Shown: piece by piece, positions 56,026 to 64,000 of the stretch
Position numbering within the stretch: position 1 is the first letter of the stretch
How the letters are laid out: each line of letters begins with the position of its first letter
DNA from: Psococerastis gibbosa
Lineage: Eukaryota > Arthropoda > Insecta > Psocodea > Psocidae
Assembly (NCBI GenBank): GCA_963971405.1
Contig: OZ020492.1
Location: forward strand, 11,768,151-11,832,150
Direction of reading: 5' to 3'
Length of the DNA stretch: 64,000 bases
Position numbers and translations under genes: made by a program
Notes under the pieces: model-generated
Seen by the model: the letters and a program-made list of their open reading frames with translations, nothing else
What the model was told of the DNA's origin: nothing
Database searches by the model: none

Positions 56026-56329
56026 TGTTAACCACAGATACGAAAGCTATCATATAATTTTCACTTTCGTAGAATACCATTAATCATGCAACTCCTATAA
56101 TACCTACTTCAAATAATGAAATATTGGCATTGATTATTAGTGAAATTCATTAAAATAGGTAAAACCTATTACGTCTCAAATTTGAAGTAAATGCTTCAGG
56201 AGGAGATGGTTGGCTTTGAGGAGTATAAGGTGGTTCCGCTCATAGGCTATGGAACAAATAGCATGGTATAATATGTGAATCTTTTTCTTCTGGAAGGCCC
56301 GGTTGGTTAGTAGAAGTAATGTTACATTT

Positions 56330-56580
56330 TGGAGGACTTTTTATAGGCCTAGGCTTATTGAAAACTGCCAATAGGTCCCTTGTCTAATGCCAACAACCCC
56401 ATGGGTTTTGGACATTATTTTTATTGTTTCTGTGTGAATTATTGGCCATTAGCAAACCGGTATAAGTTCTGGATGTCAACCTACACCGGCTACAAGCGAT
56501 AATGGACAAGTTGAGACAAGCTTACCATAGATGCAATGAAACAGGCCAAAGCATAACTTAACCAAGTATAGATACGGGTC
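56330..56580 (+). repeat. R4 repeat
   Basis: GGTCCCTTGTCTAATGCCAA, CAACCTACACCGGCTACAAG and CAAGTATAGATACGGGTCC; among the best-preserved copies. Confidence 0.65.
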
Positions 56581-56619
56581 CAGTTGGTTATTGAGTGAAC
56601 TGTGAAAGGGAAGAACGAC

Positions 56620-56760
56620 ATATATGCGTCCATCAAACCAAAATGGTTACCTTACTACCTTACTTTCGCTGGTAGGTGAAAGACGCGCCTGCAGGGCATG
56701 TTGCTGACCACAATCCCAAATTGAGTTGTGGTCAAGAGAGAGAATCGCCTACCCATCCTT
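56620..56760 (+). repeat. SINE-B body
   Basis: CCTTACTACCTTACTTTCGC and GACCACAATCCCAAATTGAG match the bodies near 20080 and 48900. Confidence 0.5.
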
Positions 56761-57184
56761 GTGTTATCGTGCCAGAGCATTTTTTTTCTACTCTTGTAAT
56801 TTATAAATTGTTCGGGTTCGGCTTCAAAATTGCGGGCTCTAATTGAAACGACAAATTTTAGGCTAAGAGACAGTAACTTTTCAGTCGCTGTATCTTGTCA
56901 ATGCTATAAATTTGTAACTACCATATTCAGTTCTGCTGTTGGGGCCGACAGCGGCACGACAGCCCCCTGTGGCCTAAACAATATGCCCACGTCCGGCCTA
57001 ACAAACGAGGCCGTTTGCTTTTGTCTTTTCTGCAATGGCCGTGAATACACAAGGCCACCATTACTATTCAAAAGCCAACAGGTCCCTCAAAGCGCCAAAA
57101 GGTCTAATGGTCTAATGTATTGGTCTGCCCGTTCTAGAATATTCCATCCCATCAATCAATTTATAGCTTTGATTTAGGGGGTAT

Positions 57185-57475
57185 CCATTAACGCTGCAGC
57201 CAGAGGGGGTCGGGGGGGGGGGCGAAATATTTGCAGCTTACACGATAGAATGTAGTTTTAAGGATTTTTGTAATATATTCAGGTTTCCTCACCTGCGGTG
57301 ACGTCAGATGGACCCCCCCCCCCTTGCAAAAATGTCTGGTTGCGGACATGGGGATAACGAGGGATCCGGAATTTAACAATAGGAAAATTAATTTACTATG
57401 AAATTACTCATATTACTCTATTTAATAATTGACAAGTTGGAAAGCATCTTCGAGTAAACTCGGACCGGTTTTTTA
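57185..57475 (+). repeat. Element L 3' part
   Basis: CAATAGGAAAATTAATTTAC, GTTGGAAAGCATCTTCGAG and TAAACTCGGACCGG match the end of Element L. G and C runs lie at about 57211 and 57314. Confidence 0.65.
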
Positions 57476-57479
57476 GTTT

Positions 57480-58384
57480 TGATGAAGAGAGTTTTCCGCG
57501 TAGCTAATAGGCAACAGAAATTTACCGAATTGTCGAATTCATGGATAAATAATTATAAGAACAAAAATTAATACCCCCTTATAATACGGTGTATGAAATC
57601 GCCCCCAGGAAATTGAATGGGCCAAACATTTGTACCATAAGTAATTAAGTACCTATTAACTTATATAAAAAAATAGACACCAACCTACTTGTGTCAGCGG
57701 TAAGCGTCTTCTTAACTTGGTTGAGTTTGCAAGCCGAGTGGTTCACAAAATATAAACTGTATTGAAACTGCATTCGACACTGAATTTAATCATTTTTAAA
57801 AAGAGAGCTGACTGTGGATTGTAGACTGGATAACCCTAAAATTGACTTTCTAATTTTGTCATTTTATTTAATACGCAGGTTATAAAAATTTTGTGCATTA
57901 CGTTTGGCAACCCTTTTGGTCAAGTGAGCCAAATTCCGGGTTTTCTGAAGCTAAGGCCTTTCCAAAAGCACCAACAATTGCAGAACGACCTTCACCACAA
58001 ATTCAGCTTGCGGCTTGTGAGTTTTGTATTGTGGTAAACAAGAAGCAACAGAAATCACAATCTGTGTTTCATGCTGTCACGACAAAAAAGTACAAAATAT
58101 AGCCCCTTCGTAAGTTAAACATGAACATGTGGGTGCCCATACCACCAATGTTCTAGTACTAATCTTCATTTTTTTTTTTTCATTTTTAAAATGGCTATGC
58201 ATTGTATTTTTACCAAAGCACCACTACCGAGTGCTCAAAGCTCCAAATTTGGGTAGCCGACCACTGTATTACGAAATAATAAAATAAATAAAGGCATACA
58301 GGCCTGTAAGAAAAAAAGAATAAATATTAATAATTTATTATTAAATTAACCCTTGCACAAGTTATGAAATATAAGATTTATGAG
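57480..58384. other. Non-genic stretch
   Basis: A 69-codon frame at 57893-58102 and a 115-codon frame at 56830-57177 (left of this stretch) have no recognised domain or splice support. Confidence 0.4.
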
Positions 58385-58540
58385 TATGACGACCTCGATT
58401 GACCCGGGAAGGTCCGTGGGAAAATTGGCGCGGGGTGCACCGAACCTGGTTTCCGGTGCGGTATCCCTGCCACTTCCGGCGGGCCGCTGGTCACGCAGAC
58501 CTGTAATAATCTGCACACCTCCGACAGCAACAGTCTGCAG
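58385..58540. other. Locally GC-rich segment, unexplained
   Basis: About 150 bp rich in G and C (GGGAAAATTGGCGCGGGG, CTTCCGGCGGGCCGCTGG) inside AT-rich DNA. An open frame of 91 codons crosses it but shows no motif. It may be a fragment of a transposon 5' end or a remnant exon. Confidence 0.3.
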
Positions 58541-58639
58541 TAGCTACTTAATTTCAACTAGGCCTAAACCAGAGCTGCAGTTACGGTTACGAGTAATTCC
58601 ATTTTATGCAGCGTATAGTGGTAAATCTAAGAGAAAGGT

Positions 58640-58720
58640 GTTCGGAGTAGTCTAGTTTGTAGTTGACTGGACTATGACACGGAAGGTCATTTTTTGAAAC
58701 TTGACATAAAACGAAAAAAT
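58640..58720 (+). repeat. SINE-B head, degraded
   Basis: GTAGTCTAGTTTGTAGTTG and CGGAAGGTCATTTTTTGAAAC correspond to the SINE-B head with a decayed B-box. Confidence 0.45.
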
Positions 58721-58774
58721 TTCAGATGGGCTCAAAAAGGCTCACTTAAAGTTGCTGCATCATATCGCATAGTG

Positions 58775-58935
58775 TACTATATTTTAAATAAATAAATAAG
58801 TAAATATGGATTTTTTGTTCTATTACTAAGCCAACCTAGCGGAGTTAGGGCTATAAAGCACTCTCTTACACTCAACTAGCCCGGGACCGCCTGCTTCACA
58901 TGCCCTCCGAAGCATGGCCAGATATTGTAGTGTCC
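58775..58935 (-). repeat. SINE-A truncated copy
   Basis: Tail TAAATAAATAAGTAAATA and body to AGCATGGCCAGATATTGTAG; head missing. Confidence 0.8.
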
Positions 58936-59347
58936 ACCATCATTGGACAATGCTATCCAGGGATTATTTTTTGTAATTTTTCTGGAAGAATTCATTATAT
59001 TTCTTTTCTCATCTAGTTTGACTATTTTTATCTTTTGATTTAGGTTGGCGCTGACAGCCATCAATGCTTACACCATATTCAACATTTAATCGAGAACCCG
59101 GCCCATTGTCTTATTTTTCAAAATGCTAATAAGGTTATGTAAATCAATTTATTTTCACTAATTAACTTTCTTCTTGTGATATTGATTCTGTATTGACTTA
59201 TTATTCGATGTAATTCTCGTTTTTTTGACAGTTATTCTTCAATTCGGGGTGCAACCCCCATCAGATTTTACAAACTTTGACTACCCTATATGATATGTGA
59301 TATGATATTTTCATCAGTAAGTATTGATTTAAGTGTAAACAAATGTT

Positions 59348-60080
59348 ACAGAACCGGTACGAGTGAACCCGTACATGCTTTTCTATTTATCAACTAGGTA
59401 CCGTATTGTTAGGTTAGGTTACCGTGACAGATATGGGTAGATCCAAGGTGAATAATTGTCCTAGGGTTTACTTTTCTGTTGTCTCGAACTTCTCTATCCC
59501 AAACTGGAGAAGATGGGCAGACGAATATAATACACACAGTAATTACACAGTAATAATGGTAAGGTATGCAATGTATATGGTACATAATGTAAAAAAAAAA
59601 TTTTTTTATTCAAACCCAAAGCTTTTTTGGTGAAGAAACCTGTTCGGTTTTTTACTCTATTTAACACATAAAAACATTGGCCTGTCTGAAGTTAGAAAAT
59701 ATCGATAGAAAGGTTACACAGGAAAATTATTTTCAGTCATTTTTCACTAAAAAAAACTTTCCTCTAGAACCAAAAAAGGCAAGAAGTTTATTGTGTTTGG
59801 TTTAAATTAGTAGCCTAATGACTACAATATGGGTGAAGAAAATCGTTGGAGCTGCTTTCAAGAAAAACTGTTAAGCGTTTTTTAAAAATAAGAAAATAAG
59901 AAAAAATGATTCAGAGATATGATTTTTGTAAATATAAATTTTACATGCCAAATTTTATTAAAATCCAATGAGTAGTTTGCACAAAAATCAGTGAACAGAT
60001 AGACCAACAGAGAGACAAACAGATATTTCGTAAAAATCACTATATTGGGTTCCTGGGACCTCAAAACCTGCACAATTCAC
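59348..60080 (-). mobile_element. Element L, diverged reverse copy
   Basis: It runs from GAACCGGTACGAGTGAACCC to GGTTCCTGGGACCTCAAAAC. It lacks the G tract and is more diverged than the 53782 copy. Confidence 0.65.
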
Positions 60081-60266
60081 TGAAATCCCGAATTGCTCGC
60101 AAGTAAAACCATGAAAAAAAAAATTTTCGGGATGATAACGTTGTTTCTAATATAAACATTCCCGTCTATCTTGAGTTATTATTTCAAGAGCCAACCAACC
60201 AACTCCACCTTGCCTAAAATGTAGTGTCAGAAGGGGTTGAAGCCCCCCATAACACCCCCGTGGGTA

Positions 60267-60438
60267 CAAGGGCGGATTTTGCCTCCAATTTAGGGGGGGT
60301 CAGCGGTCAGGATCAGTGGATTATAGCATTAAAAAACATAATTATTTTTAATTCCCACTGTAAACCCATTGTTATCTAGTGTAAGTTAATTTATTTGGGG
60401 GGGTGGAGCCCTCTGACCCCCCCTAAAATCCGCCCTTG
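60267..60438. mobile_element. hAT-like G-tract MITE with 8-bp duplication
   Basis: The ends CAAGGGCGGATTTTG and TAAAATCCGCCCTTG are inverted repeats. The octamer CGTGGGTA flanks both sides exactly (60259-60266 and 60439-60446). G runs (7 or more) lie inside each end. Confidence 0.9.
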
Positions 60439-61437
60439 CGTGGGTATGGCACCGGCCCTACCTATGAGCCCCATCAATCTTCCTTCATGGTAAATTGTTC
60501 CAAACCTATACTTTACTGATTAAAATGGTTCAATTATTTATATCATTATATCATTTCCCATATTGTGCAAAGTCCCGCATGGACCACTCTATTTCGACTC
60601 TGTGATTAATTGATAAACATCGACAGGCTATTCAATAACACGGCTTTGTCTATTTTGAAACCAATGTGTCAAAATGAGAAGAGAATCGTGTGAAATTAAG
60701 AGACGGAAACCATACGGATTCCTGTGCTGCAGCCAATGGAACGACAGGGCCGTGTCTAGTTAAATCTACAGCATCAACTGCAGACAACCTAGTGGTGAAG
60801 GCTCGTACTCTTAACAATCAGGTAATGTGTTCGAAACACGCACTGGTTATGTTTTTTCCGTGAACAGTGAAAGTTATAGATTTTGAGAAATTCTCGACTT
60901 TAGCGCTGGACCTTAGGCAGAATCAATGGAGTATGGGTTTTGGGGAAATTAAGGGGGGGGGCGAAATTTTGCGGCGTAACAACCATTTTTATACTGGACG
61001 CGGCACGGGACACATAACAAAATAATTTGATTCTGCGAGACTTCAAACTGGAAGTAGGGACGTGGCTTTTTTTTCTTTCCACAAAATCCCTAATACTGTG
61101 TGTACTACTACAAAAATTATCAATTTTTATTGATGTATTATTATTTGATTGATAATTATCTAATACTGCCATTTAATTCACTTAGGTTGCAGAGGAAACC
61201 TCCTCGTTATCACAGAAATTGGAAAATCTAGAAAATTATTGTGGTAACACGATGCTCCGGCAAGAAATAAATCGAAGGTTCCAATCCCGTTTTCCCGAAT
61301 TTGTCTTGATTTTATAATTTCGTCTACTGCAAGGAGGTTCTTCTGGGTCTACTTCTTTATCTGACATTTTAGTACCCCCTTCAGGGGGTCCTCGGACTTT
61401 CAATTCTGACATAACCCAACCTATTATGCGTTCGCAC
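60439..61437. other. Non-genic stretch
   Basis: A tRNA-like relic may lie near 60785-60850 (CCTAGTGGTGAAGGC, then GTGTTCGAAACACG). The frames at 60900-61172 and 61236-61472 (-) show no recognised domain. Confidence 0.4.
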
Positions 61438-61560
61438 CAAGGCCGTAGCCAAAAAGGGGGGGGGGGGTTCATGGGGGTTCAACCCCCCCCCCCCCGAAAT
61501 GAAATATTGTTTTATTTATTATTTTCTGATAAATTTACTTTTTAATATATTTTTTTTTTT
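61438..61560. mobile_element. hAT-like poly-C MITE, left part only
   Basis: CAAGGCCGTAGCCAAAAAGG, a G run and a C run, then CGAAATGAAATATTG; the right end is missing. Confidence 0.6.
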
Positions 61561-62261
61561 TTTAGAAATAATTCGTCGATTTTCAGTATTAGCAGGATTA
61601 GGCCTGTCTATAAAGACGTCTTCACGATGTTTACAATTCCGAATGTAGTATATTATGCTGCTGAATGCCTGAATCATTTAGTGAATAGACCTACCTCTTC
61701 TGTACATCAAAATATAGAGGCTAATTTCTGTAAGGGATGTGATGTTGGGTAAAACTAAGTATAATCCCCATTTTGGGGAAGTTTAGATTTTCCCCCTCTG
61801 TTGTCTCATAAGCCATACCCTGCCTGACGTTGGGGTTTGCCCCCAATGCTTGGTAATGAGCTTTTCCAAAATTAATTTTATGTATCTGCGCCTGAATTTT
61901 ATTGTGGATCCTTGTTCAGAAGGAGTTCCACCTTTCATGTGCGTTATTTTTTTTTAACACTATTTTTAAAAACAGTAATACGAAGTGGTAAGGGGGTTGC
62001 TCTGTCAACTTAAATCTCTCCCTTCGTGGCACCCATGGACCCCTCCAGCACGCTCCATCGGCTCAAAACAAGAACCTTATCGAGAAGATGCAAGGAAATA
62101 ATGTATTGAACGATACTCCGATCAGTCGAAATGTGCACTAGTGTGAGACATGGTTTATGACCAGGAGGACCGAAGCGCTGCTTGATAGTTGGGAGCAGAA
62201 GATACACCGAAAGGTGCTAAATCAAGGAGAGGGGGAGGTACAGAGAGAGAGGCACAACTCA
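61561..62261. other. Non-genic stretch
   Basis: No gene recognised. A TGGGGTTTGCCCCCAATGC hairpin-like motif is seen near 61830. Confidence 0.4.
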
Positions 62262-62570
62262 TAGATGAGCTCTACGCGATATAACAAGAACCTACTATAT
62301 TAGTCGAAATCAAGAGAGCTCGCATCAGGCGACTAGGGCACGTGGAAGGAAAACCAGACAATAAGGCGACAAGAGTAGCCTTACACAAGGTTCCCCTAGG
62401 GAGGAAACTAGTGGGACAACCACGGATGCGATGGGTGGACGACGTCGAGGTGGATCTGGTGACCCTTGGCGTCGATGACTGGCGAAGGAGAGCAATATGT
62501 GGCAGAGCAGACCGCCCTTCACGGGCTGTAGCGCCAAGGAGCGAGTAAGGAAGTAAGTAAGTAAGTAGGG
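62262..62570 (+). pseudogene. LINE 3' fragment (RTE-like), second copy
   Basis: A frame at 62342-62548 reads TRVALHKVPLGRKLVGQPRM and RWVDDVEVDLVTLGVDDWRR, the GRPRxRWxDDVExDLxxLGVxxWR end of endonuclease-reverse transcriptase proteins. It ends in (GTAA)n near 62548-62566. Homologous to 19499-19797 but less broken. Confidence 0.78.
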
Positions 62571-63344
62571 TGGCTCCATTAACGTCAATATATCCGTTCG
62601 TGTCATGGACATATGCCGCTATTAAATTATGCGGGGAGTGGGAACTTAGAGTCACTGCCCCCCCCCCCCCTTCATCGTAATACTATGTCTTTTACGGTGA
62701 AATAGTGGTTTTACACATTTTGACAGCAAAAGTTTTTAGATTTAATATATGAAGACTTATTAACAAAATTGCACACAGAGGGCCCTAGGGTTACCCTGAG
62801 TCACAATTTTTTAATAAATAGGCTTGAAATAGTGGCGGTGTTTGCATTTTGACAACAGCTACGTTGAGATTTTACAGACCAAGACTCATATTGAAATTAG
62901 GGTCGGGGGGTTTTGCATATCGTATATTATATACTATTACTTAAATACAATATTGTATGATAGTATACATAATCCATGTAGCCTATTGAAAATTGATTTT
63001 CACTTTATTACCTTTTGTTTCATTCTGCTTATGTTTTTACATTTGATTGTTATTGTCTACAAATCTATGGGCAGCAGAATGTTCCCTGTCGATAGTTTGA
63101 TGATTACTGTCTACTTCTACTGTATATTTTAATTAATAAATAATTATAAATAAATATATGAAATATGAAATAATATTTATTTATTATATTTTACCTAACT
63201 TTGTATAGCAAAATTATACCATGAAGGAAAATTTAAATTGTACTGAATACTCAGTATAAGATTTGGATTTTATTGGACTTTTAGATCTGTTTGCAAATAA
63301 ATGATTATTTAATTAAGGGAGCGTTCGCGTCCTATATATATTTT
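62571..63344. other. Non-genic stretch
   Basis: A 96-codon frame at 62842-63132 is hydrophobic and Ile/Tyr-rich but has no homologue that I recognise; probably chance in AT-rich DNA. A C run lies at 62658-62669. Confidence 0.4.
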
Positions 63345-63548
63345 TTAATAAATAAATAATGACTTTTTTGTTCTTTTACTGAGCCAACTTAGCGGATTAA
63401 CGACTATAAAGCACTCTCTTACACTATACTAGCAATGGCCGGGACCACCGGAGTTTCATGCCCTCCGCAGTATGGCCAGAAAATGTAGCAAGTGTGGGAC
63501 TCGAAACAACAACCTTTCAGGGAAACGTCAGAGTCCGTACCTACATCT
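63345..63548 (-). repeat. SINE-A copy
   Basis: Tail AATAAATAAATAATGAC, body and head to GTCAGAGTCCGTACC. Confidence 0.82.
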
Positions 63549-63549
63549 A

Positions 63550-63810
63550 CAATTTAAGGGCTTAGAAGCCAAAGGGTGCAAGTGACATTTTTGCGTTTGT
63601 AGTTAAGTGCACCAGGCTGTAAGTCTAGCAGCTACCCTAGAAACAAACAGGAACATCGGGATCAGTCATTTTGCCAGTGCTAGAAATTAATGGAAAGGGG
63701 GTATATATACAAAGGCTTGTACATTTTCATTGAGCTACACACTTTAGCCTCAATTATCACTAATGTTTAATTTGGTCACTTGCACCCCTTGGCCTCCAGG
63801 CCCTTCAATT
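63550..63810. repeat. Foldback element
   Basis: The left arm AAGGGCTTAGAAGCC and AAGGGTGCAAGTGACA pairs with the right arm GTCACTTGCACCCCTTGGC and CTCCAGGCCCTT. A similar right arm (GTCATTTGCACCCTTTAGC) lies in intron 1 of peptide gene C near 51580. Confidence 0.7.
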
Positions 63811-64000
63811 ATCCTGACTTTATGTATAAACGCATCTCACACATAACTGGAGATGTGTGGCAAATACTAAAGTAATAGTAAAATATGTGTAGGTAAATTA
63901 GTTAAATTTCTGCTGCACTTTGGCCCTGAGACACATGTAACTTGTCATTGGAGCAAATGGGCTTGGTGAATGGTTAGTGCAAAACCACAGAGTCAACTTC

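Noticed and set aside
60785-60850. tRNA gene near GTGTTCGAAACACG
   Set aside because: Only box-like motifs; no acceptor or anticodon stem could be folded.
62842-63132. 96-codon hydrophobic frame as a membrane protein gene
   Set aside because: Ile/Tyr/Phe bias matches AT-rich codons by chance; no start context, homologue or splice support is evident.

Overview
The window is AT-rich animal nuclear DNA with canonical GT-AG introns, sparse genes and very many degraded interspersed repeats. Gene content points to an arthropod, most likely an insect: a five-PAN-module plus zona pellucida membrane protein of the nompA type, a Kruppel-like factor of the KLF5/dar1 type and a cluster of tiny secreted Kazal-like peptides. 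No bacterial, plasmid or phage signature was seen. Species cannot be named from the sequence alone.

Layout. Positions 1-9834 hold repeats only: tRNA-derived SINEs, an 825-bp G-tract element, a broken LINE with a YADD reverse transcriptase, and a head-to-head inverted pair of the large element. Positions 9835-10779 (+) are the terminal coding exon of a KLF-family zinc-finger factor. Positions 10780-25685 are a repeat field. Positions 25686-39977 (-) carry a complete 16-coding-exon gene, reconstructed here exon by exon with every splice phase agreeing. It encodes 1284 residues: signal peptide, PAN1-4, a Gly/Tyr/Pro-rich linker, PAN5, a ZP domain, an RRKR furin site, a Thr-rich stalk, one transmembrane helix and a 154-residue tail. 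Positions 42506-52663 (+) hold three tandem three-exon genes for 68-79 residue secreted peptides with a shared cysteine pattern C-x-C-x7-C-x14-C-x3-C. The first two share promoter sequence as well. Positions 52664-64000 hold repeats only, including a short tandem array split by the large element.

Mobile DNA. Several short elements are bounded exactly by 8-bp target-site duplications (hAT-like). Many of them carry runs of about 10-20 G or C just inside their ends. Others are long hairpins with TTA or TAA duplications (PIF/Harbinger-like). At least fifteen copies of one tRNA-Glu-like SINE are present, and several are nested inside, or interrupted by, other elements.

The genes are not an operon and show no evident joint pathway. 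The ZP/PAN protein would act in apical extracellular matrix, the KLF in transcription, and the peptides as secreted, probable protease inhibitors. All functional statements rest on motif recognition by eye; no database search was run.
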